Part shown: piece after piece, positions 42,447-51,128 of the stretch
How positions within the stretch are numbered: position 1 is the first letter of the stretch
Layout: the number at the start of each line of letters is the position of its first letter
Source of the DNA: CANKHA01 sp035699705
Lineage (GTDB): Bacteria > Pseudomonadota > Alphaproteobacteria > Rhizobiales > Xanthobacteraceae
Direction: 5' to 3'
Length of the DNA: 64,000 nt
NCBI GenBank assembly: GCA_035699705.1
Contig: DASSPI010000095.1
Location: 1-64,000 of the forward strand
The notes under the pieces: model-generated
Database searches by the model: none
What the model was told of the DNA's origin: nothing
The model's input: only the letters and a program-made list of their open reading frames with translations
Made by a program: the position numbers and the translations under genes

Positions 42447-45400
42447 TCACCGGCTGCCGACGCGGACGGGTCCACTGCGCTTGGGCTTGGCCGGCGCAGC
42501 CTCAATCGACGTGGAAGAGGCTGCATCCCAGCCGCCGGCCGGCAGCTTCACCGTGGTGGCGGCTTCGGGCTGCGGCTGCGGCACAAAGGTCTGGGCCGCC
42601 AGCTTGGCCGTCGCGAGCGATTGCGGGTCGAGCCGCTGGCCGACGTCGTCGCGTTTTTTTGCCGCTTCGTCGTCGCCCTGGGCGGCCGCAAGCGCGAACC
42701 ACTTGTAGGATTCGACAAGGTTCCGATCGACGCCAATGCCGCGCGCATAGAGGATCGCCAGATTATACTGGCTGTCGGAGACTCCGTGGTCGGCCGCCAG
42801 GCGGAACCATTGCGCCGCCGTGCGATAGTCGGGCTTCACCGCCGCACCTTCGGCGTAGAGCACCGCGAGATTATGCATGGCCTTGGCGTTGCCCTGCTCG
42901 GCAGCGGTCCGATAGAGCCGGCGGGCGGTTTCGACGTCCTTCTTCACGCCGATACCCTTTTCGTAGAAGCCGGCCAGCCGGAACTGGGCCATCGCCAGTC
43001 CACGCTTGGCCGCCAGCTCAAGCCAGCGTGCGGCCTCGGATGGGTCAGCGGTAACGCCGCGGCCTTCCGCGTAGCGCAGGCCCACCTCGTATTCCGCCGC
43101 GGCATCGCCGGCTGCGGCTGCCGCCCGCAAAGCGGCGCCGCCGATCGCCGGCGGCAGCTTCTCGGCGCTCGGAGCAGGCCGGGTCGCGGGAAGCGTGGGT
43201 AGGCTCGGGGAGGACGGCGGTGTGTAGGACTGCGATGCCGGTGCAGAGCCGGGCAACGAGCCGGTCACGTCGGACCAGGAAGGAATATCCAGGCTTGGCG
43301 CGGATGGCGGCGCGGCTGTCACCGGCTGGGGCTCGCGCGCAGGCGGTTCGATTTCGGTCGGGCGCGGCGCCGCTGTGCCGGCGATCTCGGTCTTCGAAGA
43401 GGTGTCGCCGGAGTCGATCAGGTCGAGGGCGATGTGCAGCGCGCCGCCCGCGATCAGGATCACGCTGGCGCCGGCGAACAGCGAACGCATGCGCTGGGCA
43501 AAGCTCTTGCCGGTTTGATCTCCCGGCTCCTGCTGCTGCGCCACGGCGCGCAGGTCGGCAGTCGTCGGATCGGCCGCGGCCGCCTTGGCGGCGCGGCGGG
43601 CGGCGGCGATGAAATTGGATTTGTTGCCGGGTTCGGCGAAGGCCGGCTTGGCGGGGCCAAGTGCGGCTTCGGAGGCGGCGATACGGTCTGCGGGCGAGGC
43701 GGTGACACGTCCGCGCGGGTTGAGGCCTGGCTCGAGCGGATGGTCCGGCGGCAGATTGGGATCGATCGGCGCCCGCACCGCTCTGGGATTGGCGCGCGCC
43801 ATCGCGGCACTGGCTTGCGCATGGGCCACCGCACGGCTCGGCGGCGGCGAAACTTCGGCAGCGGGAGGTTCGGGCGCGGAAACCGGCGGGGCGGCGGGCG
43901 GCTGCATGTCGAGTTGCGCCGCCGGCGGCATCGGATGGGGCTGAGCCTCGGTCGGTGACTGCGGCTGCGGCTGACCCCGCGTCTCGCGCATGTCGCTTTC
44001 CAGCATCGCCAGCCGGTCCACCACATGGCCGAGCGTGCCGTGCACGGCTTCAAGCGAGCTCTGCGTACGCACCAGATCGCGCTGCAGCCCGTCCACCTGC
44101 GGCGCTGCGGCTCCCGCATTCGCGCTGCGCTGGTTTTCGATGTGCAGCAGGAGGTCGGCGAGGCCGCGTTCGATGGCTTCAAGCTGGCTGAAGCGCGCGC
44201 CGGAGGCATCAAGCTTCTCCACCAGGTGGGCAATCCGCTCCTCCAGATTGCCGAATGCGGTGTCGTCGCCGCGCGAATGCTGCAGGCGCTCGATCTTGTC
44301 GGTCAAACCCTGGATCACCGCTTCCAGCTGCGGCGGTACGCTGCCGCCGTTCTGCACGCGCGATTCAAGCGCGTCGGCGATGTGCGCGACACGCTGATCG
44401 AGAATCTCCAGGGCATTGCTGTGGTCCACGCGCCCGGCGCCGGCGGCGGCGACCTGATCGACCTTCTGCGCCAGCGTACGGACCTGATCGGCCAGCTGCT
44501 GCAGCGCCTCGTTGGAGGCGACATGCGAGACAAGGCCGCGCATTGCCGAGACGGCGGCTTCAAGCTGCTGGAAAGCGTTCGGGTCGGGCGCCGAAGTACC
44601 GAGCATGTCGATCTTCTGCGCCAGGCTGTGCACCGCTTCACGGAAGCCGTCGAGATTTTCCGCCGGCCTGAGGTTGCGCAGGGTTTCGAGTATTTCCGCC
44701 AGTCCGCGCTCGACGGAAGCGAGCATGTTGCTGTCGATGCCGGCATGGCGGCTGCTGTCGAGGCGGGACGCGAGCGCGCGGACTTCGCCTTCCAGCGCTT
44801 CGATGGCGCGCTTGGGCATGGCATCCAGCAGCGTGCGCGCAACCTCGCTCAGAGCCTCGCGGAGGGCGGCGATGCCTTCCTGCAGTTGCGGCTGCTGCCG
44901 CAGCGCCTCGATCTGGCTGGTGATGTGGCGCAGATGCTGTTCCAGTCCGGAGAGATTCTGTGCCGGCACCGGTGCGGCCTGTGCCGGCGCCTGCGGCTGC
45001 GCCGCTGCGGCAGGCCGGCTGTCTGCGCGGCGCGGCGGGGCCACGGGCGCATCCGGATCGGCGTCGAGCGCCTGCATCCGCGCGGTGATTTCCGCCATGG
45101 CCTGATCCATGTCGGGCATCCAGGCATCGGCGGGCTCGGCGGCAGACGGCTCGGGCCTATAGGCCGGCGGAGGCGGCACATAAAAAGATGCCGGCGGCGG
45201 CGCATAAACCGGCGCGGCGTAGATCGGCGCGGCCGGGATCGCACGGCTGGCATTGACCAGTTCGTCCATTCGCCGGTCGAGGCGAGCGATCGCCTCCGCC
45301 AGTTGATGGTCGCGGTTCTGCAGCTGGTCGTCGCGCTTCTGATAAGCCGGCGGCGCGTAGGCCTCCGGTCCTTGCGCGGACGGCGCATAGGGCGCGCGCG

Positions 45401-45674
45401 GCACGGGCGGGCGGTGCAACCGTTCGAGCTGCCGGGTCAGCTCGTCGAGCCGCTCATGCACCGCGAACAGCTGGTCGCTGTCGTCCTCGTCGTCGTCATA
45501 GCCGCGGCGCGACAGCCGGATGCCTTCTTCATCGGCCGAATCGAGAATGACCGTGTTGAGCCATTCGCCCACCGACATGCCGGCGCGGCGCGCGGCTTCC
45601 CGCGCGGTCTCGCGCGCATCCGGACGGATGCCTTTCACTCTCCACGGAACGCCAAGTTTCATGCCCACGCCCAT
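42447..45674 (-). CDS. PodJ-like polarity protein with coiled coils and Sel1 repeats
   Basis: The product has 1075 residues. The N-terminus PWRVKGIRPDARETAREAARRAGMSVGEWLNTVI is the PodJ signature. A Pro/Tyr/Ala-rich stretch (about 85-160), long coiled-coil regions (about 220-590) and a Pro/Ala-rich linker follow. A membrane helix lies near 735-755 (GASVILIAGGALHIALDLI), and four Sel1-like repeats sit near 850-1010 in the periplasmic part. No peptidoglycan-binding domain follows, unlike Caulobacter PodJ. It probably organises a cell pole. The start may be 45674 or the ATG four codons later (45662). Confidence 0.85.
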   Translation of the reverse strand: MGVGMKLGVPWRVKGIRPDARETAREAARRAGMSVGEWLNTVILDSADEEGIRLSRRGYDDDEDDSDQLFAVHERLDELTRQLERLHRPPVPRAPYAPSAQGPEAYAPPAYQKRDDQLQNRDHQLAEAIARLDRRMDELVNASRAIPAAPIYAAPVYAPPPASFYVPPPPAYRPEPSAAEPADAWMPDMDQAMAEITARMQALDADPDAPVAPPRRADSRPAAAAQPQAPAQAAPVPAQNLSGLEQHLRHITSQIEALRQQPQLQEGIAALREALSEVARTLLDAMPKRAIEALEGEVRALASRLDSSRHAGIDSNMLASVERGLAEILETLRNLRPAENLDGFREAVHSLAQKIDMLGTSAPDPNAFQQLEAAVSAMRGLVSHVASNEALQQLADQVRTLAQKVDQVAAAGAGRVDHSNALEILDQRVAHIADALESRVQNGGSVPPQLEAVIQGLTDKIERLQHSRGDDTAFGNLEERIAHLVEKLDASGARFSQLEAIERGLADLLLHIENQRSANAGAAAPQVDGLQRDLVRTQSSLEAVHGTLGHVVDRLAMLESDMRETRGQPQPQSPTEAQPHPMPPAAQLDMQPPAAPPVSAPEPPAAEVSPPPSRAVAHAQASAAMARANPRAVRAPIDPNLPPDHPLEPGLNPRGRVTASPADRIAASEAALGPAKPAFAEPGNKSNFIAAARRAAKAAAADPTTADLRAVAQQQEPGDQTGKSFAQRMRSLFAGASVILIAGGALHIALDLIDSGDTSSKTEIAGTAAPRPTEIEPPAREPQPVTAAPPSAPSLDIPSWSDVTGSLPGSAPASQSYTPPSSPSLPTLPATRPAPSAEKLPPAIGGAALRAAAAAGDAAAEYEVGLRYAEGRGVTADPSEAARWLELAAKRGLAMAQFRLAGFYEKGIGVKKDVETARRLYRTAAEQGNAKAMHNLAVLYAEGAAVKPDYRTAAQWFRLAADHGVSDSQYNLAILYARGIGVDRNLVESYKWFALAAAQGDDEAAKKRDDVGQRLDPQSLATAKLAAQTFVPQPQPEAATTVKLPAGGWDAASSTSIEAAPAKPKRSGPVRVGSR

Positions 45675-46147
45675 GTTGCCCAGGGGAGGAGCGGGGAGCC
45701 GGATGGCCCAGCTGAACCAGCGCTTTAGGAGGCGAAACGAATGGAGGCGCGGTCCTTTTCCTCAGACCGGAGTCTTCCGTTTTTATGGTAAATAACCGGT
45801 TAAGGATCCGCCTTGGGCGGCCAGATTGTTAAGGAACTGCCGATATTTCACGGGCGCCGCCCGTGCGCCGGTCGCGTTTTTCCCTCCGCGGCGCTGCCGG
45901 GCTTGGTCGGTAGCTGCGGGGAATGGGGACAGGGCGCAATGGCGCGCAAAGACTCTTCGGGTGCCACTTGGTGAAAGCGCGGAACATAAGCAGACGCAGG
46001 TACTTAGTAGCAAAGGAGAGCCCGGCACCCCGCTGGGCCTTAACGTTAACGTAATCTGAATACGTGATCCTGATACCGGTTCGCCGGCGGGCTTTCGCGC
46101 CTGCGATGGACGCGTTGCTGCAAACCGCCCTGGGCGCGGAGACGACC
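45675..46147. other. podJ-like / acyl-CoA dehydrogenase intergenic region
   Basis: This 473-bp divergent gap has no convincing gene. It contains a perfect palindrome TAACCGGTTA (45793-45802), whose TTAACC half resembles a CtrA half-site, another GTTAAGG near 45830 and TTAACGTTAACG (46040-46051). A GAGTC (GANTC-type) methylation site lies at 45770. Regulation of the polarity gene by cell-cycle factors is possible but the motifs are weak. Confidence 0.35.
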
Positions 46148-47944
46148 ATGCCGACCTACAAGGCCCCCGTGGACGACGTGCTGTTTCTGTTGAATGACGT
46201 CTTCCACATCGAACGTCACAACAACCTGCCGGGCTTCGCCGATGCCTCTCCTGATGTGGTGGAGGCGGTGCTGAGCGAAGCCGCCAGGCTTTGCGAAGAA
46301 GTGTTGCTGCCGCTCAACCGCAGCGGCGACATGGAAGGCTGCACCCGGCATGACGATGGCAGCGTGACCACGCCGCGTGGGTTTAAGGAAGCCTACAAGC
46401 AGGTGGTCGACGGCGGCTGGGTCGGCATCTCGGCGCCGGCGGAATATGGCGGACAGGGACTGCCCTTCACGCTGACGATGATTGTCAATGAATTCATGTG
46501 CGCGGCCAACATGGCCTTCGCCATGTATTCCGGCCTTACGCAGGGCGCGATTGCCGCACTGCTCGCGCACGCTCCCTCCGAGCAAAAAGACAAATATCTG
46601 CCGAAGATGATCGCCGGCACCTGGACCGGCACGATGAACCTCACCGAGCCGCATTGCGGCACCGATCTCGGAATGCTGCGCAGCAAGGCGGTGAAGCAGG
46701 CGGACGGCAGCTATAAAATCACCGGCACCAAAATCTTCATTTCCGCCGGCGAGCATGACCTCGCCGAGAATGTGGTGCATCTGGTGCTCGCGCGCATCGA
46801 AGGCGCGCCCGCCGGCACCAAGGGCATCTCGCTCTTTGTCTGCCCGAAATTCCTGGTCAATGACGACGGCTCGCTCGGGGCGCGCAACACCCTTTCCTGC
46901 GGCTCGCTCGAGCACAAGATGGGCATCCACGGCAATTCAACCTGTGTGATGAACTACGACGGCGCCACCGCGTGGCTGATCGGCGAGGAGAACCGCGGCT
47001 TGCCCGCGATGTTCGTCATGATGAACGAGGCGCGGCTCGGCGTGGGGTTGCAAGGCCTCGCCATGTCGGAGGTCGCCTACCAGAATGCTGCCGCTTACAG
47101 CAAGGAGCGCCTGCAAGGCCGCGCGCTCACCGGTCCGAAATTTCCCGACAAGCCGGCGGATCCGATCATCGTGCATCCCGACGTGCGCCGCACGCTGCTG
47201 ACCATCCGCGCCTTCAACGAGGCGGCGCGCGCGCTGCTGATCTGGACCGGGCTGAAATCCGACATCGCGCACCGCTCCGCCGACGAAAAGGAACGCCAGT
47301 CGGCCGAGGATCATATGGGCCTGCTCACGCCGGTGATCAAAGGCGTGCTGACCGACACCGGCTTTGCCAATACGGTGCTGGCGCAGCAGATGTTCGGCGG
47401 CCACGGCTATATCGCCGAGCATGGCATGGAGCAATTCGTGCGCGATGCCCGCATTGCCATGCTCTACGAAGGCGCCAACGGGATCCAGGCGCTCGATCTC
47501 GTCGGGCGCAAACTGGGCAAGGACGGCGGCCGCGCCATGATGGCCTTTTTCAACGAAGTGCAGGGCTATCTGAAGGAGCGCGCCGATGATGACGCGTTGA
47601 ATCCGTATCTGAAGCCGCTCGGACAGGCGCTCGCGCATCTGCAGCAGGCGACCATGTGGTTCATGCAGAATGCCGTGGCCAAGCCGGAGAATGGCGGGGC
47701 AGGCGCCACCGATTACATGCATCTCTTCGGCCTGGTGACGCTCGGTTATATGTGGTGCCGCATGGTCGAAGCGGCGCGCGGCAAACTGGCCGCGGGGGCC
47801 AACGGCGCCGAGCCGAGCATGAACGCCAAGCTGGTGGCGGGCCGTTTCTTCATGGAACGCATGCTGCCGGAAACCGCCTCGCATCTGGCGCGCATCCAGG
47901 CGGGCGCCGGCAGCATCATGGAATTGCCGGCCGAGGCGTTCTAG
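46148..47944 (+). CDS. Acyl-CoA dehydrogenase (long, FadE-like)
   Basis: The product has 598 residues, the size of the large acyl-CoA dehydrogenases with an extra C-terminal domain. The start MPTYKAPVDDVLFLLNDVF is typical. FAD/substrate motifs include GTMNLTEPHCGTDLG, ITGTKIFISAGEHD and MFGGHGYIAEHGMEQFVRDARIAMLYEGANGIQALDLVGRKL; the Glu of YEGANG is the catalytic base candidate. It performs the first step of beta-oxidation. An in-frame extension upstream to 46064 is judged non-coding. Confidence 0.93.
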   Translation: MPTYKAPVDDVLFLLNDVFHIERHNNLPGFADASPDVVEAVLSEAARLCEEVLLPLNRSGDMEGCTRHDDGSVTTPRGFKEAYKQVVDGGWVGISAPAEYGGQGLPFTLTMIVNEFMCAANMAFAMYSGLTQGAIAALLAHAPSEQKDKYLPKMIAGTWTGTMNLTEPHCGTDLGMLRSKAVKQADGSYKITGTKIFISAGEHDLAENVVHLVLARIEGAPAGTKGISLFVCPKFLVNDDGSLGARNTLSCGSLEHKMGIHGNSTCVMNYDGATAWLIGEENRGLPAMFVMMNEARLGVGLQGLAMSEVAYQNAAAYSKERLQGRALTGPKFPDKPADPIIVHPDVRRTLLTIRAFNEAARALLIWTGLKSDIAHRSADEKERQSAEDHMGLLTPVIKGVLTDTGFANTVLAQQMFGGHGYIAEHGMEQFVRDARIAMLYEGANGIQALDLVGRKLGKDGGRAMMAFFNEVQGYLKERADDDALNPYLKPLGQALAHLQQATMWFMQNAVAKPENGGAGATDYMHLFGLVTLGYMWCRMVEAARGKLAAGANGAEPSMNAKLVAGRFFMERMLPETASHLARIQAGAGSIMELPAEAF

Positions 47945-47956
47945 CGCCTGCCGTCG

Positions 47957-49003
47957 TTAGGCGAGCAGCATCAGCCCGGCCGTCACGGTGCCGAGGATGA
48001 CGATCGTCGTCCCGGTCACGGTTGCGATGTGTCTCCACCCTCGCTCGGAAATGTCCGCGATTGACGTGCCGAGACCCAGCGCGGAAATAGCAACCAACAG
48101 GCCCCAGGTTGAGACTTCTACGAGCGGCGGCTTTATCGCCGCATAGATTGGCGCAATCTCCGGGACGGCCGGCGCAACACTGTTCAGCGTGCACAAGGCG
48201 AGGAAGCCGAGGGCAAAAACGGGTACTGGAATTCTGGTGACCGCGTGGGCAACGCTGGCGCGCGCGAACCACCAGCCCACCAGGCAGACCACGGGCAGCA
48301 AGAGAAAAACCCGAAAGAGCTTGACGATGACGGCGGTATTTCCTGTCGGCTCCGACACGGCGAAACCGGCGCCCACGACCTGCGCGACGTCGTGAATTGT
48401 CGCGCCCAGCATGATTCCGGTTTGCTGCTGATCGATGCTGAGCCAGACGGAGAGAATCGGATAAAGAACCATGGCCGCAGTGGAGAGAATGTTGACGGCC
48501 ATCACCACAAAAGCAATGTCCGCATCCTTGCCCTTGTAGTCTGGCAATACGATCGAGGTCGCCAGTGTCGCGGAGGCGCCGCAAACCGCGGTTCCCACTC
48601 CGCACAGCGCTCCATAGGCGGGCGCGAGCCGGAATAATCCCGCGAAGACGAACCCGGCGAGGATCGTTGCCGCCATCGACAGGACGACGAGTGCTGCCGT
48701 GCCAAGGCCGAGGGCGGCAATGTCGGCGAAAGCGATCCGCAAGCCGAGCAGGGCCACAGCGACGGGCAAGATCTTCTTCAGGCAAAAGGCTATTCCCGCC
48801 CCGAACCATGGCCGCCGCGCGATCGGCTGGAGCGCTATTCCGATCAGGAGTGCGATGATGGGGATCGGAACAGCGTAAGGGAGCGAAGGTCCAGCCATCG
48901 CGGCGGCGACGGCTACCAACAAGGACAGGATCAACCCGGGAAGGATGCCCAAAGTTGTAGATCCGGTCTGCACTGCGGTCGCGGAAGGGGTGGACGGCGT
49001 CAC
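47957..49003 (-). CDS. YeiH-family (putative sulfate exporter) membrane transporter
   Basis: The product has 348 residues and about ten helices. PIPIIALLIGIALQP, GAGIAFCLKKILPVAVALLGLRI (about 67-89), CGVGTAVCGASATLA and MLGATIHDVAQVVGAGF are diagnostic of the YeiH/UPF0324 family (Cons_hypoth698). It lies on the opposite strand between acyl-CoA dehydrogenase and thiolase genes that would otherwise be neighbours, so it may have inserted there. A palindromic operator candidate lies 22 bp before its start. Confidence 0.88.
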   Translation of the reverse strand: MTPSTPSATAVQTGSTTLGILPGLILSLLVAVAAAMAGPSLPYAVPIPIIALLIGIALQPIARRPWFGAGIAFCLKKILPVAVALLGLRIAFADIAALGLGTAALVVLSMAATILAGFVFAGLFRLAPAYGALCGVGTAVCGASATLATSIVLPDYKGKDADIAFVVMAVNILSTAAMVLYPILSVWLSIDQQQTGIMLGATIHDVAQVVGAGFAVSEPTGNTAVIVKLFRVFLLLPVVCLVGWWFARASVAHAVTRIPVPVFALGFLALCTLNSVAPAVPEIAPIYAAIKPPLVEVSTWGLLVAISALGLGTSIADISERGWRHIATVTGTTIVILGTVTAGLMLLA

Positions 49004-49024
49004 GGGGTTACTGCTTGAAACGAG

Positions 49025-49045
49025 TTATGGGAGGGTTTCCCATAA
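49025..49045 (-). promoter_or_regulatory. Palindromic operator candidate upstream of the YeiH-type gene
   Basis: TTATGGGA (49025-49032) and TCCCATAA (49038-49045) form a perfect 8-bp inverted repeat with a 5-bp spacer (GGGTT). It lies 21 bp before the transporter start, where a repressor or LysR-type regulator (as YeiE is for YeiH elsewhere) could bind. No regulator gene is adjacent. Confidence 0.6.
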
Positions 49046-49441
49046 ATGCCCTGTTTACAAGAGAATCTTACCCAGATATCCCGTGATTTGTAGAAGAAAT
49101 CACTCGCCAAGACGGACGCAAAGCGCCGGGTCCGGCGGCGGACGCGCCCACCCTCGTCGTGATCCAGACTGCGCAGCACCAATTGCATGAGACCGGCAGC
49201 CGTCGCATTGCAGGTCGTGTCGAGCGGAGTCGCTGAACCCGCGATGCGCCGCCCGCGTTTAGATCCGGCTATGTCGGGCTGCTTGAAGGACTCTCCACAA
49301 TAACGCCTTTGTTGACGGCGCTTTAAAAGGTCCCGTCTGTCAGGCCTCTATCGCTCTCCCCAAGCGCCGGAGGTACCCTAGGCAGCGCGATTCGATACGC
49401 CGCGACTGCACTGGTTCGCAAACACCGCAGGAGACATCGTA
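49046..49441. other. YeiH/thiolase intergenic region
   Basis: These 396 bp hold no recognisable gene. They should contain the divergent promoter of the thiolase operon and most of the YeiH promoter. A ribosome site (CAGGAG, 8 nt before ATG 49442) marks the right end. Confidence 0.4.
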
Positions 49442-50650
49442 ATGGCCGACGCCTTTATCTACGACCACGTGCGCACGCCGCGCGGGCGGGGCAAGGCGGA
49501 CGGTTCCCTGCATGAGGTGACGGCGCTCAACCTGGCGGCACAGACGCTGGAAGCGCTGCGAAACCGCAACGCGCTCGATCCCGCGCTGGTCGATGACGTG
49601 ATCCTTGGCTGTGTCGATCCGGTCGGTGAGGCGGGCGGCGACATCGCGCGCGCCGCTGCGATCGTGGCGGGCTATGGCGACGGGGTGCCGGGCGTGCAGA
49701 TCAACCGCTTTTGCGCCTCCGGGCTGGATGCGGTGAATTTTGCTGCCGCGCAGGTGATGTCCGGCCAGCACGATATGGCGATCGGCGGCGGCGTCGAATC
49801 CATGAGCCGCGTCGGCATCGGGGCATCCGGCGGTGCCTGGCCGGTGGATCCCTCGATCGCGCTGAAGTCCTATTTCATGCCGCAGGGAATTTCCGCCGAT
49901 CTTATCGCCACGCGCTACGGTTTCTCCCGCGACGACGTCGATGCCTATGCGGTCGAGAGTCAGAAGCGCACCGCCGCGGCCTGGGACGATGGCCGCTTCA
50001 AGCGTTCGGTCATGCCGGTGAAAGACGTCAACGGCCTCACCATCCTGGCGCGCGACGAGCATATGCGGCCGACGACCACCATGCAGTCACTGGCTGCCTT
50101 GCAGCCTTCCTTCGTGCAGATGGGCGAGATGGGCGGCTTCGACGCGGTGGCGATTCAGGCGCATCCGGAAGTCGAGGTGGTCAATCACGTGCATCACGCC
50201 GGCAATTCGTCCGGCATCGTCGACGGCGCGGCTGCCGTGCTGGTCGGCGGCAAGGAAGCCGGCGAGAAGGCGGGGCTGAAGCCGCGCGCGCGCATCAAGG
50301 CCTTCGCCAATATCGGATCGGAGCCGGCGATGATGCTTACCGGGCCGATCGACGTGACGCGCAAGGTGCTTAAGCGCGCGGGAATGCAGCTCGGCGATAT
50401 CGACCTGATCGAGGTCAACGAAGCCTTTGCCGCCGTGGTGCTGCGCTTCATGCAAGCGTTCGGGATCGATAGCAGCAAGGTCAATGTCAACGGCGGCGCG
50501 ATCGCCATGGGCCATCCGCTCGGCGCTACCGGCGCGATGATCCTTGGCATCGCGCTCGACGAACTGGAGCGGCGCAATCTCAACAGCGCGCTGGTCACGC
50601 TTTGCATCGGCGCCGGCATGGGCACCGCCACCATCATCGAGCGGGTGTGA
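49442..50650 (+). CDS. Acetyl-CoA acyltransferase (thiolase)
   Basis: The product has 402 residues. Thiolase motifs are complete: nucleophile Cys in INRFCASGLDAVN (about 87-99), GGGVESMSRV, NGGAIAMGHPLGATGA with the active-site His, and the C-terminal Cys in LCIGAGMGTATIIERV. It cleaves 3-ketoacyl-CoA in beta-oxidation. It heads a run of co-directional genes (cupin, hydroxyacyl-CoA dehydrogenase, thioesterase, MFS) with gaps of 0-12 bp. Confidence 0.93.
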   Translation: MADAFIYDHVRTPRGRGKADGSLHEVTALNLAAQTLEALRNRNALDPALVDDVILGCVDPVGEAGGDIARAAAIVAGYGDGVPGVQINRFCASGLDAVNFAAAQVMSGQHDMAIGGGVESMSRVGIGASGGAWPVDPSIALKSYFMPQGISADLIATRYGFSRDDVDAYAVESQKRTAAAWDDGRFKRSVMPVKDVNGLTILARDEHMRPTTTMQSLAALQPSFVQMGEMGGFDAVAIQAHPEVEVVNHVHHAGNSSGIVDGAAAVLVGGKEAGEKAGLKPRARIKAFANIGSEPAMMLTGPIDVTRKVLKRAGMQLGDIDLIEVNEAFAAVVLRFMQAFGIDSSKVNVNGGAIAMGHPLGATGAMILGIALDELERRNLNSALVTLCIGAGMGTATIIERV

Positions 50651-50651
50651 C

Positions 50652-51116
50652 GTGCCGAAGATCGACATCGCCAAAGCCGCGGTGCGGACCACGTCGGCCT
50701 ATCCTGCTCGGTTCCGGTCCGTGTGCGCAGGGCGTGAAAAAGCCGCGCTCGGCAACCTCGCGGGCTTGACCCAATTCGGGGTCAACCTCACCCGGCTGAA
50801 GCCGGGCGCGGCGTCAGCGCTGCGCCATTGGCACGAGAGCGAAGACGAGTTCGTCTATGTGCTGGAAGGCGATCTGACGCTGGTCGAGGATGGCGGCGAG
50901 ACGAAGCTTGCACCGGGCGAAGCCGCGGGTTTCAAAGCCGGCGTCTCCAACGGCCACCAGCTCGTCAACAAAGCCGATCGCGATGCTGTCTATCTGGAGA
51001 TAGGAACGCGCGCGGAGCGCGAGCGCGCGCATTATCCCGATCATGACCTGATCGCTACAAAAGACGGAAAAGATTTCAAGTACACCCGCAAGACCGGCGA
51101 GCCTTACGAAGGCTGA
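50652..51116 (+). CDS. Cupin-domain protein
   Basis: The product has 154 residues from GTG 50652, one base after the thiolase stop. Cupin motif 1 is LRHWHESEDEFVYVLEGDLTLVEDGG (His, His, Glu) and motif 2 PGEAAGFKAGVSNGHQLVN (His). It could bind a metal and act on a small acid. It lies between thiolase and hydroxyacyl-CoA dehydrogenase genes, so a role linked to acyl metabolism is inferred only from position. Confidence 0.85.
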   Translation: MPKIDIAKAAVRTTSAYPARFRSVCAGREKAALGNLAGLTQFGVNLTRLKPGAASALRHWHESEDEFVYVLEGDLTLVEDGGETKLAPGEAAGFKAGVSNGHQLVNKADRDAVYLEIGTRAERERAHYPDHDLIATKDGKDFKYTRKTGEPYEG

Positions 51117-51128
51117 GTGGAGCGACAG

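Noticed and set aside
44025..45728. 567-codon plus-strand frame opposite the PodJ-like gene
   Set aside because: Arg/His-rich antisense frame without domains; the minus strand carries coiled coils and the PodJ N-terminus.
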